Origin: Actinomadura rupiterrae
Lineage (GTDB): Bacteria; Actinomycetota; Actinomycetes; Streptosporangiales; Streptosporangiaceae
Length of the DNA stretch: 64,000 bases
Direction: 5' to 3'
Assembly (NCBI RefSeq): GCF_024172125.1
Contig: NZ_JAMZEA010000001.1
Location: 434,001 to 498,000, forward strand
In this document: in pieces, positions 41,000 to 48,664 of the stretch
How positions within the stretch are numbered: the stretch's first letter is position 1
Layout: every line of letters starts with the position of its first letter
The notes under the pieces: model-generated
Databases searched by the model: none
What the model saw: only the letters and a program-made list of their open reading frames with translations
Told to the model about the DNA's origin: nothing
Program-made: the position numbers and the translations under genes

Positions 41000-41229
41000 G
41001 ACTGCTCTGGTCCCCCCGGGCCTTGCAACTGGCGCGGGCCTTCATGAGCGACCAGGAAGGCATGAAGGCCATCAACGACGCGACGGCGCGACTCGTTGTC
41101 GAGCCCCGCCCGCCCGAGGCGTTCCCGTGGGGGAACACCGGTCTCTACCGTCTCCGCGTTGGGCGCTATCGCATCCTCTACGAGATCACTGAGGATGTGA
41201 TCGATATCGGTCACGTCGACCGCATCTGA
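40996..41229 (+). CDS. RelE/ParE-family toxin
   Basis: 77 residues from GTG at 40996, overlapping the antitoxin stop as GTGA. WSPRALQLARAFMSDQEGMK, then GNTGLYRLRVGRYRILYEIT and the ending DVIDIGHVDRI follow the RelE fold: basic strand RLRVGRYRILYEI and C-terminal VDxI. RelE toxins cleave mRNA in the ribosome A site; ParE toxins inhibit gyrase, and the sequence fits RelE better. Its 3' end runs 19 bp into the remnant of an unrelated PIN toxin on the other strand. Confidence 0.82.
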   Translation: MRLLWSPRALQLARAFMSDQEGMKAINDATARLVVEPRPPEAFPWGNTGLYRLRVGRYRILYEITEDVIDIGHVDRI

Positions 41230-41303
41230 AACTCGATGCGAACGAGGAGGTCACTGACCTTGTTGCCGTGCAGCACGCGCGCATCGTAGCGGGCGGACGT
41301 CAT
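41211..41303 (-). pseudogene. Truncated PIN-domain toxin remnant
   Basis: A 30-codon frame starting with ATG at 41303 and overlapping the HTH-antitoxin stop as ATGA. It reads SARYDARVLHGNKVSDLLVR and then ends. This matches the beginning of PIN toxins of the excisionase-linked VapC-like family, which start with a YDACVLYPxxLRDLLIR-like strand and helix, including the first catalytic Asp. The remaining ~120 residues are missing: the RelE toxin gene occupies that space on the opposite strand. The remnant is too short to be active. Confidence 0.6.
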
Positions 41304-41761
41304 TCGTACAGCCCCATCTCCTCGCTGAGCTCGACGAGGTCGTCCATGGCCTGTGCGCTCTCCGCGTCGCTCTCGCGCCTGTAGGCCATCAGGTCCTTGA
41401 ACGCGATCTTGCGGTGCCGTCCCGCCGGACGTGCGGGCAACCGGCCGGAGTCGATGAGGCCGATCAGGTGGGAGTGAGACACGTTCAGCATGTCGGCCGC
41501 CTCCCTGGTCGTCAGTTCCGCATGGATGGGGACCAGGGTGACCCCGCGGCCCTGAGCGAGCTGGGCAAGTATGGACGCGAACAAGACCAGGACGTCCCGG
41601 GGCACGATGAGAGGCCCGTCGCCGGACAGCTTGGAAGCCAGATCCACGTTCGCGGCGCCGGGGTGGCGCATCAGGTAATCGCGGATGCGCCTCATGGCGC
41701 GGGCAGCGTCCTCGGCATCGACCTGCCCCGGCTCAAGCCGCTTGGGCGTTCCTATCGTCAT
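41300..41761 (-). CDS. Excisionase-type HTH antitoxin
   Basis: 153 residues. The C-terminal MerR/excisionase-like HTH is clear: ELTTREAADMLNVSHSHLIG, LIDSGRLPARPAGRHRKIAF, followed by DLMAYRRESDAESAQAMDDL. An N-terminal helical region (LVLFASILAQLAQGRGVTLV) completes a known antitoxin architecture whose toxin partner is a PIN nuclease encoded just downstream with ATGA coupling. Here only the first 30 codons of that partner remain, so the antitoxin is an orphan. ATG at 41761 has GGAGGA nine bases upstream; earlier GTG/ATG codons lie on top of that site. Confidence 0.82.
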   Translation of the reverse strand: MTIGTPKRLEPGQVDAEDAARAMRRIRDYLMRHPGAANVDLASKLSGDGPLIVPRDVLVLFASILAQLAQGRGVTLVPIHAELTTREAADMLNVSHSHLIGLIDSGRLPARPAGRHRKIAFKDLMAYRRESDAESAQAMDDLVELSEEMGLYE

Positions 41762-41841
41762 CACCATCACTCCTCCCCCCCAAGAGCAGCATGTGCGGCA
41801 AACGCATTTAAGGAAAGCCGCGGAGTGGAGGCTTCACGGTT

Positions 41842-42198
41842 TCAGGTGGGCCAGCGGGCGTCGGATTTGGCGGCGTTGATGGCGGCCTGGCCGGCGGGGC
41901 GCATGCGTCCGGCGGCTGTCAGGGCCTTGACCTTGTCGGCGTTGATTCTCGACCAGCGGCTTCGGCGGGTGCGCGGGGAGTAGCGCTGGAGGTAGTAGTC
42001 GGCGTCGAAGGCCCGGCGGTGGCTGTCGATCCAGCCGTGGCACAGCGCCTCGTCCAGGGCGTCGCCGATGGCGACGGTCACCTCGGCGCTGCTCTTCTTG
42101 GCGATCTTCAGCCAGACCTCGCGCTCGGTGTCGTGGTGCTCGGCGAGCCACCGCCTCCAGGCGTCGAGGTCGGCGAGGATCAGTGCGTTCTCGGTCAT
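41842..42198 (-). CDS. YdeI/OmpD-associated-type protein, C-terminally truncated
   Basis: 118 residues. Family blocks WLKIAKKSSAEVTVAIGDAL, DEALCHGWIDSHRRAFDADY and QRYSPRTRRSRWSRINADKV are well conserved. The frame stops shortly after GRMRPAGQAAINAAKSDARW, where full-length members (about 190 residues) continue with an OmdA domain. I find no continuation in other frames, so the 3' part was replaced, probably by the toxin-antitoxin island that begins right there. ATG at 42198 has AAGGGG upstream. Divergent from the WYL regulator across a perfect operator palindrome. Function of the family unknown. Confidence 0.8.
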   Translation of the reverse strand: MTENALILADLDAWRRWLAEHHDTEREVWLKIAKKSSAEVTVAIGDALDEALCHGWIDSHRRAFDADYYLQRYSPRTRRSRWSRINADKVKALTAAGRMRPAGQAAINAAKSDARWPT

Positions 42199-42238
42199 CG
42201 TGGCCCCTTCCCTGCTCATGGCATCGATGCTGTCAGCC

Positions 42239-42263
42239 AAAGTGCTCACCGAATGAGCACTTT
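42239..42263. promoter_or_regulatory. Perfect operator AAAGTGCTCA-N5-TGAGCACTTT
   Basis: Ten-base arms at 42239-42248 and 42254-42263 around CCGAA. It lies 18 bp before the WYL regulator start and 40 bp before the ydeI start. Almost certainly the binding site of the WYL/DeoR-type regulator, giving autoregulation and control of the ydeI-like gene. Confidence 0.8.
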
Positions 42264-42281
42264 TCCGGGCATCCTTGATGC

Positions 42282-43208
42282 GTGAGAGCAGATCGTCTGG
42301 TGGCCGTCCTGCTGCTGATGCAGTCGCGCGGACGCGTGACGGCGGCGGAGATCGCCGCCGAACTGGAGGTCTCGGTCGCCACGACCCGGCGCGACCTGGA
42401 GGCGCTGTCGTCCGCGGGCATCCCGGTGTATCCCCAGGCTGGACGGGGTGGAGGCTGGAGTCTGCTCGGGGGCGCCCGGACCGATCTGACCGGGCTCAAG
42501 TCGTCCGAGGCGAGGGCGCTGTTCCTGCTGCTCGGCCCGGCCGCCGCGATCGCACCGGAGGCCAAGGCGGCGCTGCGGAAGCTGGTGCGCGCGCTGCCTT
42601 CGACGTTCCGCCAGGAGGCCGAGGCGGCGGCGGACGCGATCGTGGTCGATCCGGCCGGCTGGGGTGAGCACCGCCGCGTCCGGCCCGTCCTAGTCGACCT
42701 GCTGGAGGACGCGGTCGTCCGGCGCCGGAAGACGCGTCTCACCTACTCCGGCCGGGAGCGCCTGATCGACCCGCTCGGCCTCGTCGACAAGGACGACACC
42801 TGGTACCTGATCGCCGGGACGGCCGATGGCCGGCGCACGTTCCGGGTCGACCGAATCACCGACGCCGAGGTCAGCGAAGAGCAGTTCACGCGTCCGGCGG
42901 ACTTCGACCTCACCCGGGCATGGGACGAGGTCGTCACCACCATGGAGGCACGGCGCTCAACGACCACGGCCACCGCGACCATCGAGGCGCGCTACCTGCC
43001 CGTCCTGCGCAACCATTTCGGACGCCACTGCGAAGTGCTCGTCCACGGCGACCGAGTCCGCGTCGCACTTACTGCCCCGACCCCCTTGGACATCGCCCGC
43101 CAACTCGCGGGCTGGGGCGACGCGGTCATCGTGGAGGAGCCTCAGAGCGTCCGGGACGAACTGGCATCCCTGGCCGCCCAGCTCACCGCCGTCTACGGTC
43201 AGAGGTGA
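42282..43208 (+). CDS. YafY-type HTH/WYL-domain regulator
   Basis: 308 residues. DeoR-like HTH at the N-terminus (LVAVLLLMQSRGRVTAAEIA, AELEVSVATTRRDLEALSSA). A WYL domain in the centre (RLTYSGRERLIDPLGLVDKD, TWYLIAGTADGRRTFRVDRI) has the W-Y-L triplet intact. A C-terminal WCX dimerisation domain follows (ARYLPVLRNHFGRHCEVLVH). WYL proteins bind small ligands or nucleic acids and often control neighbouring genes. GTG at 42282. Controls itself and the divergent ydeI-like gene by inference from the operator. Confidence 0.9.
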   Translation: MRADRLVAVLLLMQSRGRVTAAEIAAELEVSVATTRRDLEALSSAGIPVYPQAGRGGGWSLLGGARTDLTGLKSSEARALFLLLGPAAAIAPEAKAALRKLVRALPSTFRQEAEAAADAIVVDPAGWGEHRRVRPVLVDLLEDAVVRRRKTRLTYSGRERLIDPLGLVDKDDTWYLIAGTADGRRTFRVDRITDAEVSEEQFTRPADFDLTRAWDEVVTTMEARRSTTTATATIEARYLPVLRNHFGRHCEVLVHGDRVRVALTAPTPLDIARQLAGWGDAVIVEEPQSVRDELASLAAQLTAVYGQR

Positions 43209-43217
43209 ACCCGCAGG

Positions 43218-43868
43218 TCAGGAGCCTGCGTGCGTGGTGGCGAAGAGGCTGCGGGTCTTGGTGCCGTCGGGCGCGGTCCACGAGCTGGCGAGGTGGCCGG
43301 TGGCGCCTTCGGGCAGGGTGGACGCGCCGTCCGAGCCAGGCTCCAGGACGCGGCGCATGCGGACGGCCACGCCGTGCGGACTGCGCAGCTCCGTGCACTC
43401 CTCGTCATCGATGGCGGTGAGCACCGTGGCGTCCAGGCCGTTGCCCTCATAAGAGCAGGTGACCTCGCGGTCGGGGGTGTCGCTCTTGCTCTGGGCCTGC
43501 GCCTCGGCGCGCCCCTCGATCAGGGCGACGAGCTGCGTGACCAGCACCGGGTCCTGGTAGCCGTCGTAGATCCAGCGCCGCCCGAGGACGCCGTGCTCCA
43601 TGTTGCCGATCAGCGCGTCGTCGGCCCCTTCGAGCGGCGCGCCGCGGTAGGTCATCGGGACGAGGTAGGTGGTCGGCTCGTCGCCCGAGGTGTCGGTGAC
43701 GACCATGAACTCGATGCCGACCTCGCCCTCGGGGTCATCCAGCCGGAACCCGCCCACCTTGCCCAGCTCCGGCTCGTCCCCGCCCCGGAACCAGGGCCGC
43801 GACGGCAGCCAGAGATCCAGCAACTCCAACTTGGACGGCTTGACTTCGGTGTTGTGGATAACAGCCAT
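43218..43868 (-). CDS. Maltokinase N-terminal cap-like protein
   Basis: 216 residues. MAVIHNTEVKPSKLELLDLW, LPSRPWFRGGDEPELGKVGG and FRLDDPEGEVGIEFMVVTDT match the cap domain found at the N-terminus of mycobacterial-type maltokinases; the kinase domain is absent. Stand-alone versions are common in actinobacteria and their role is unknown, possibly glycan binding. ATG at 43868 has GGGGGAG seven bases upstream; the upstream frame (MRRPVLGLVW...) looks non-coding. Converges with the WYL gene (9-bp gap). Confidence 0.82.
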   Translation of the reverse strand: MAVIHNTEVKPSKLELLDLWLPSRPWFRGGDEPELGKVGGFRLDDPEGEVGIEFMVVTDTSGDEPTTYLVPMTYRGAPLEGADDALIGNMEHGVLGRRWIYDGYQDPVLVTQLVALIEGRAEAQAQSKSDTPDREVTCSYEGNGLDATVLTAIDDEECTELRSPHGVAVRMRRVLEPGSDGASTLPEGATGHLASSWTAPDGTKTRSLFATTHAGS

Positions 43869-43998
43869 ACCGAGGCTCCCCCTGACGTGAACGGAACGAC
43901 CTCTCGATCTTCCCACCCCGACCCCAGCAGCAAGGAGACCAGGACCCACGCCGAACGACCCGTCCCAGACCAATCCCAGGACGGGCCGCCGCAAGCCT

Positions 43999-44181
43999 CT
44001 ACCTGAGCCGCCCCAACAACTGGCCGAACTCTTCCCGGGTCACCCACACATGCGGCACGTCAGGTGCCTTCGAGTCACGGATGCCTACCGCAGGATGCAA
44101 CGCGGCCACCTCGACGCATTCGCTGCTCCCCGAGGCGCCGGAGTAGCTTGACTTGCGCCATTGGGGGACGTGGTTGGTCAC
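43999..44181 (-). CDS. DUF397 protein
   Basis: 60 residues: PQWRKSSYSGASGSSECVEV, then GIRDSKAPDVPHVWVTREEF. The W-R-K-S-S-Y-S and CVEV motifs and the IRDSK box define DUF397. These small proteins are encoded next to XRE regulators with DUF5753 and are proposed to act with them as a toxin-antitoxin-like or developmental pair in streptomycetes and relatives. Start GTG overlaps the regulator stop as GTGA. Confidence 0.93.
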   Translation of the reverse strand: MTNHVPQWRKSSYSGASGSSECVEVAALHPAVGIRDSKAPDVPHVWVTREEFGQLLGRLR

Positions 44182-45017
44182 GAAGCCTCCCTGATCGATC
44201 TGATCAGCTCCTCGGACTCCGACACCGTCAGAGCCTCGCCTCGGAACTGATCGAACCTCAGAGCCAGCTTGAAAACAAGCCTCGGTGGTTCGACCATGTG
44301 CCCGAGGTCGATGGCACCCTCGACGTAGCCGAGATCTGCCTCGTCGCTGTAGCCGAACAGGACGAACGGACAGTCGTACGCGGCCGCACCGGTGGGGATC
44401 ACCTGAATGGCGATGTTGGGTCGCCTGGCCAGGTCGAGCAAGTGGTCGAGTTGCTCCCGGTGCACTTCTCGACCACCGACAGGTTCACGCAGCACGGCTT
44501 CCTTGATGAGCACCGCCACGTGCGGTGGATCTTCGCGTTCGAGGATGCCCTGCCGCGCCAGCCGGACGGCGAGCATCTGCTCCACCTTGTCCTCCTTCTC
44601 CCACGTGCTGAGAACAGCGCGCGCGTAGGACTCCGTCTGCAGGAGCCCTGGGATCAGCATGGGCGCGAACATGCGGATGGAGTCGGCTTTGGACTCCTGT
44701 CGGGTGTAGCTCAAGAAGCCGGGGGTCAGCTCGGCGTCGCGGAGGATGAGCCAGTACTGGTCTTCGAAGACGTCCGTGTCGAAGAGGATGTCGAGTCGCT
44801 TCGCCACGTGGTCGTTCGGGATGCGGTAGAGGTTCTCGATCGCGCTGATCATCTTGTTGGACACGTTGCAGAACGCGCCGACCTCGGTCTGGCTCATGCC
44901 CTCGCGTTCGCGGTAGGTGCGGAGCTTGTGGGCGAAGAGGGCGTGGTTGCTCGATCGGGGGTCGAAGTCGCGGCGGTCCTGCTCGTCACCGTCCTGGGGC
45001 TTGCGCTGGGGAGGCAT
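44178..45017 (-). CDS. XRE-family HTH regulator with DUF5753
   Basis: 279 residues. XRE HTH: LFAHKLRTYREREGMSQTEV, GAFCNVSNKMISAIENLYRI. DUF5753 effector domain: FAPMLIPGLLQTESYARAVL, LARQGILEREDPPHVAVLIK, RPNIAIQVIPTGAAAYDCPF. Member of the large actinobacterial family paired with DUF397. ATG at 45017 has GAGGAG six bases upstream. Three TGTTCGCGGA-type direct repeats just upstream are candidate self-binding sites. Confidence 0.92.
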   Translation of the reverse strand: MPPQRKPQDGDEQDRRDFDPRSSNHALFAHKLRTYREREGMSQTEVGAFCNVSNKMISAIENLYRIPNDHVAKRLDILFDTDVFEDQYWLILRDAELTPGFLSYTRQESKADSIRMFAPMLIPGLLQTESYARAVLSTWEKEDKVEQMLAVRLARQGILEREDPPHVAVLIKEAVLREPVGGREVHREQLDHLLDLARRPNIAIQVIPTGAAAYDCPFVLFGYSDEADLGYVEGAIDLGHMVEPPRLVFKLALRFDQFRGEALTVSESEELIRSIREAS

Positions 45018-45037
45018 CGTCGGCTCCTCGGTTCGAT

Positions 45038-45106
45038 TGTTCGCGGACGCCCATCTGTTCGCGGAGCGTAACTCGATGAATCCGTTCCGTGTCGGGTGTT
45101 CACGGA
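45038..45106. promoter_or_regulatory. Three direct TGTTCGCGGA repeats upstream of the XRE gene
   Basis: TGTTCGCGGA at 45038-45047 and 45056-45065 (18 bp apart), and TGTTCACGGA at 45097-45106. The spacing is 18 and 41 bp. All lie within 90 bp of the regulator start, as expected for an autoregulatory operator set. The rest of the 221-bp gap to 45239 holds nothing else I can name. Confidence 0.5.
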
Positions 45107-45238
45107 AAGTGGCGGCGGCAATTCCGGGGCGCGGCGTCCGGATCTTGTCGGACGGGCCGTCCGAAAAGGGGGGCGGCGTTTTGCGTGCGGCGCGCGCGGT
45201 AGGTCGAAAGCGTCGGTATCTATGAGGAGTGAAAGGCG

Positions 45239-45679
45239 ATGGCCCTCCACCTGGGACGCAGAGAAAAGGCGACGACCGAAACGCCGCCCCGCCGCTGGCC
45301 CTGGTCACCCCGCCCGGACGGAACCCGGCCCTGGACGCGCCGCACGTCCGACGCGTCGTCCACCCGGACCGTCGTGGTCAAGCGCCGCGCGGGACGCTGG
45401 CGCCGGATGCGGCACAACCCGATCAGCCTCGCGATCCTGGCCGCCGGAATCGCGGCCGCCGCGATCCTCGTCCTCGGAATCCTGCTGACTTTGGGTAACG
45501 CGAACCCGTCCAACTCCCTCGTGCACGCCACGCTGCACGCCGGCAGCTGGCTCGCCACCCCGTTCCACGACGTCTTCCCGCGCCCCAACCCGAAACACCA
45601 GCTCTACCTGAACTGGGGCATCGCGGCCGGCGTCTACTACGTCCTGTCCCGCGTCCTGTCCTGGCTGACCCGCTTCTGA
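45239..45679 (+). CDS. Small membrane protein of unknown function
   Basis: 146 residues. A basic, Pro/Arg-rich N-terminus (about 60 residues, RRWPWSPRPDGTRPWTRRTS) is followed by a first strong helix (ISLAILAAGIAAAAILVLGI). A loop with VHATLHAGSWLATPFHDVF follows, then a second helix (LNWGIAAGVYYVLSRVLSWL). ATG at 45239 after AAAGG. I do not recognise a named family. The stop codon is directly adjacent to the stop of the converging Uma2 gene. Confidence 0.65.
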   Translation: MALHLGRREKATTETPPRRWPWSPRPDGTRPWTRRTSDASSTRTVVVKRRAGRWRRMRHNPISLAILAAGIAAAAILVLGILLTLGNANPSNSLVHATLHAGSWLATPFHDVFPRPNPKHQLYLNWGIAAGVYYVLSRVLSWLTRF

Positions 45680-46294
45680 CTACTCGAATTCAGCGGTGTC
45701 CAGCGCGAACCCGAACGGCTCGGGCAACTTGAGGCAGCTCCCGAACGCCACGCGCATCGATTCCTTGTACTCTCCCCACTCCCCATCCGGATTGGAGAAC
45801 AGGACGGCCCGCCGTTTCGGCTGGTCGATCACCAGGAAATGCGGCAGCTCAGCCTTCGCGTAGCAGCGGCGCCTCCGCTTGCGGTCCTCCTTCTGCCCGG
45901 ACGAGATGACCTCGACGACCATGGTCACCTCGTCCGGGTGCATCCATGGGCCGGCGCCCCTGAAAGGCCTGAGTTCGCGGGGCGCGAGAACGCCGTCCGG
46001 GATCACGTGGTTCGGCGGGCCCTCGCCGTCCGGCAGGATCAGCCCCTTCGCGCCCGACCAGGACATCCTGGTGCCCGAGCATCGGTGGATCTGCCAGACA
46101 AGGGTGTCGAGGATGTCCTCGTGGTCTCCTTCGGCGGGTCCCGTCACCACCATCTCCCCTTCGATGAGTTCAAGTCGGAGCCCTTCGGGCATTTCGATCT
46201 CGTAGAAGATGTCAAGGAGCGCCCGGTCGACGAAGTTCAGCTCTCGCGTCAGCCGTCCCGAGTTCTCGTCCACCGCGCTTGAGACAACCGGCAT
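45680..46294 (-). CDS. Uma2-family (DUF820) putative endonuclease
   Basis: 204 residues. PEGLRLELIEGEMVVTGPAE, VIPDGVLAPRELRPFRGAGP and TMVVEVISSGQKEDRKRRRR carry the restriction-endonuclease-like core residues (E in LIEGE, D in IPDGV, E-V in VVEVIS, K in the following helix). The Uma2 family is expanded in actinobacteria and cyanobacteria, usually without a methylase partner; activity is rarely shown. ATG at 46294 has GGAGAGG upstream. Confidence 0.85.
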   Translation of the reverse strand: MPVVSSAVDENSGRLTRELNFVDRALLDIFYEIEMPEGLRLELIEGEMVVTGPAEGDHEDILDTLVWQIHRCSGTRMSWSGAKGLILPDGEGPPNHVIPDGVLAPRELRPFRGAGPWMHPDEVTMVVEVISSGQKEDRKRRRRCYAKAELPHFLVIDQPKRRAVLFSNPDGEWGEYKESMRVAFGSCLKLPEPFGFALDTAEFE

Positions 46295-46464
46295 AAGCGC
46301 CGCCTCTCCGTAATGGGTCCGACACACCGGGCTTCGACCCTAGCCAGCCATTACCCTCCGTGTCGGCCCTTTCACGGCTACAAGGAGGCTGTAGAACGGC
46401 CCGGTCAGGGGGCGAGGCGGGCGGCCTCCTGGGCGGCTTCTTGGGTGTCGAGGCTCGGGCCTTG

Positions 46465-47763
46465 TCAGTGGCCGAGGGCGAGGGTGAGGAGGTGGTGCCA
46501 GTTGAGGGGTGGGGCTGAGCGGGGGGTGCCGGGGCGGTTGCGGGGGACTAGGACCGTTAGGGCGGCTGGGTGGAGGGTGCAGAGGACGGGGGTGGGGAGG
46601 TGGAGGGCCTCGCCGTCTACGGCGACGGGGATTTCGGTGCTGTCGGCGGTTACTTCGACGCGCTGGGCCGTCAGGACGGTCATGCCGGTGGATTTCGAGC
46701 CGCGGACGGCCAGGTCGGCGGCTTGGGCGGCGCCTTCCACGCAGATGCCGATGACGCCCATCTCGCCGGTGTCCAGGCGGGGGCGGCGGCCGGCGCCGCC
46801 GATTTCGTCCGGGGATGTGTAGGGGTTGTTGCTGACGAGAAGGGCTTGCTGGGACTTCAGGGTGGTGTCGTCGGCGCGGGCATCCAGGCGGTGGGCGTTG
46901 TCGCCGACGAGGAGGTCGGGCATAAGGTTCAGCATTGTCTCGGTCTTGGCGTCGCGGTATTCAGGGCGCTGGACGACGTCCGCGTAGACGCCGAACGAGA
47001 CGGTGTTGACGAACGCGCGGCCCGCGACCTCGCCGAGGTCGACGTGCAGGTACTCGCCGTCGGTCAGGGCGTCCAGGCAGCGGGACGGGTCGGACCGGTC
47101 GAGGCCGAGGTCCATGGCGAAGTGGTTGCGGGTTCCGGCGGAGATCACGAGGAAGGGCAGGCCGTGTTCGGCGGCGACGCAGGCGACGAGGGCCTGGGTG
47201 CCGTCGCCGCCCGCGACGCCGAGCAGGTCCGCGCCTTCGGCGGCGGCCTTGCGGGCGAGGGCGGCGACGTCGGTCTGGGTGGACGTGTCCAGGACGTGCA
47301 CCTGGGCGCCGAGGTCCTTCGCCTTCTCGACCAGGTCGAAGCGGCCGACCTTGCCGCCGCCGGACTTCGGGTTCATGATCAGAAAGGGCCTCGCCGGGGG
47401 TGCGGCCGGGGTCGGGCGGGCTCGGTACGGGTCGGCCCGGCGGAGGGCGGCTCGGGCGCAGGCCAGCGTCGCCGACCAGCACACCGCGAGCAGCAGGACG
47501 TCGAGCCAGAGGCGTTCGAAAGCGAACAGGACCAGGATGGCGACGGGCGCGGCGATGATCAGGCATGCGCCGAGGAGTCGTCTCGCGCCCCGGTAGGCGA
47601 GGAAGCACCAGGCGCCGGCGGCGCAGACGACCAGGCCGAGGAGCCCGCCGCCGACGATCAGGAAGCCGGCCTGGCCGATCGCGAACACCAGGACGGCGAG
47701 GACGCCGGCTGCCGCGAGCAGTGCCGCGCGCGCGAGCAGGCGTGCGGCCGAAGTATCGTCCAT
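46465..47763 (-). CDS. Diacylglycerol/sphingosine-kinase-like protein with N-terminal membrane domain
   Basis: 432 residues. Four to five hydrophobic helices in the first 110 residues (LLARAALLAAAGVLAVLVFA, LLGACLIIAAPVAILVLFAF). Then the DAGK catalytic domain: FLIMNPKSGGGKVGRFDLVE, nucleotide motif GVAGGDGTQALVA, FLVISAGTRNHFAMDLGLD, and the C-terminal lobe EIPVAVDGEALHL. Phosphorylates a lipid alcohol. An N-terminal membrane anchor is an uncommon addition to bacterial members. The last ~130 bp of the coding strand are C-rich and G-poor. Confidence 0.88.
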   Translation of the reverse strand: MDDTSAARLLARAALLAAAGVLAVLVFAIGQAGFLIVGGGLLGLVVCAAGAWCFLAYRGARRLLGACLIIAAPVAILVLFAFERLWLDVLLLAVCWSATLACARAALRRADPYRARPTPAAPPARPFLIMNPKSGGGKVGRFDLVEKAKDLGAQVHVLDTSTQTDVAALARKAAAEGADLLGVAGGDGTQALVACVAAEHGLPFLVISAGTRNHFAMDLGLDRSDPSRCLDALTDGEYLHVDLGEVAGRAFVNTVSFGVYADVVQRPEYRDAKTETMLNLMPDLLVGDNAHRLDARADDTTLKSQQALLVSNNPYTSPDEIGGAGRRPRLDTGEMGVIGICVEGAAQAADLAVRGSKSTGMTVLTAQRVEVTADSTEIPVAVDGEALHLPTPVLCTLHPAALTVLVPRNRPGTPRSAPPLNWHHLLTLALGH

Positions 47764-47863
47764 TCCGCCCCCATACCCCGTCCCACCAGGGAAGACATTT
47801 CCCGCGGCCGGGACGGCAAAACGGTGTCAGCGGCGTGTCAGCGGGCCGGGCCAAGGTGGGCGC

Positions 47864-48664
47864 ATGAGCGAACTTGTCGTGCCCTCCGCCGACGGCCGTC
47901 TGGTCAGCGCAGTCGTGGAAGGGGACGGGACGAACCTGCTGATCGTCCATCCGGGAGGCGGCGACGTCTCGGCCTGGGACGAGGTCGTGCGCTTCCTGCC
48001 CGACTTCCGGACGGCAAGGATCCGGCGGCGGATCTACGTGCGCGATGCCGAGATCGCACTCCCCCACTCCATGCGGGTCGAGGCGTCCGACATCGTGGCG
48101 GTTGCTCGGCAGCTGGACGCGCCGGTGCTGCTCGTCGGCCATTCGTCGGGCGCGGTCGCGGCGATGGAGGCGGCGCTGATGGACCGCTCGGCCTTCGCGG
48201 GGATGTTCCTCTACGAGCCGCCGATGCCCACGAAGGAGCTGGTCGCGGGCGCGGCGGGCGTCCGGGCGCGCGAGCTGCTCGATGCCGGGGAGCCCGCCGA
48301 GGCGATGCGGGTGCATTTGCGGGACATCGTCCAGATGCCCGCCGACTGGGTGGACATGGTGTTCGCGCATGAGGAGGCGAGGGCCGCGTTCGCGGCGGTG
48401 GCGGCGGCGCAGATCGCCGACAACGAGGCGATCGACGCGCTCGGCACCGGAATCGGACGGTTCGCCGCGCTCGACCTGCCGACGACGCTGCTCGAAGGCG
48501 ACCAGAGCCCGTCCCACCTGCGGGAACGCCTGGCCGACCTGGCGGACGTCCTGCCCGATGCGCGCGTCGTCACGCTTGCGGGGCACGGGCACGTCGCGCA
48601 CATCACCGCGCCGGAGCCGCTCGCGGAGGCCGTCCGCGAGGCGGCGCGGCAGGTCAGCTCTTGA
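47864..48664 (+). CDS. Alpha/beta hydrolase
   Basis: 266 residues. Oxyanion region LLIVHPGGGDVSAWDEVVRF, nucleophile elbow LLVGHSSGAVAAMEAALMD (Ser about 97), acid probably in LLEGDQSPSHLRE and catalytic His in LAGHGHVAHITAPEPL. Typical small cytosolic esterase or hydrolase of unknown substrate. Divergent from the lipid kinase gene with a 100-bp gap. Its stop overlaps the converging DUF1345 gene by 11 bp. Confidence 0.88.
   Translation: MSELVVPSADGRLVSAVVEGDGTNLLIVHPGGGDVSAWDEVVRFLPDFRTARIRRRIYVRDAEIALPHSMRVEASDIVAVARQLDAPVLLVGHSSGAVAAMEAALMDRSAFAGMFLYEPPMPTKELVAGAAGVRARELLDAGEPAEAMRVHLRDIVQMPADWVDMVFAHEEARAAFAAVAAAQIADNEAIDALGTGIGRFAALDLPTTLLEGDQSPSHLRERLADLADVLPDARVVTLAGHGHVAHITAPEPLAEAVREAARQVSS

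Noticed and set aside
38125..41229. A 1034-codon + strand open frame opposite the fadD/DUF35 genes
   Set aside because: It is the antisense shadow of GC-rich genes and only its last 77 codons (RelE toxin, from 40996) look like a protein.
40733..42249. Integrative element or prophage around the toxin-antitoxin genes
   Set aside because: No integrase, transposase, att-like direct repeats or tRNA gene is visible; only gene truncations indicate exchange.
46380..46465. Stop-proximal duplication after the lipid kinase gene
   Set aside because: GGCGGCCTCC/GGCGGCTTC-like similarity is short and does not include the stop codon.
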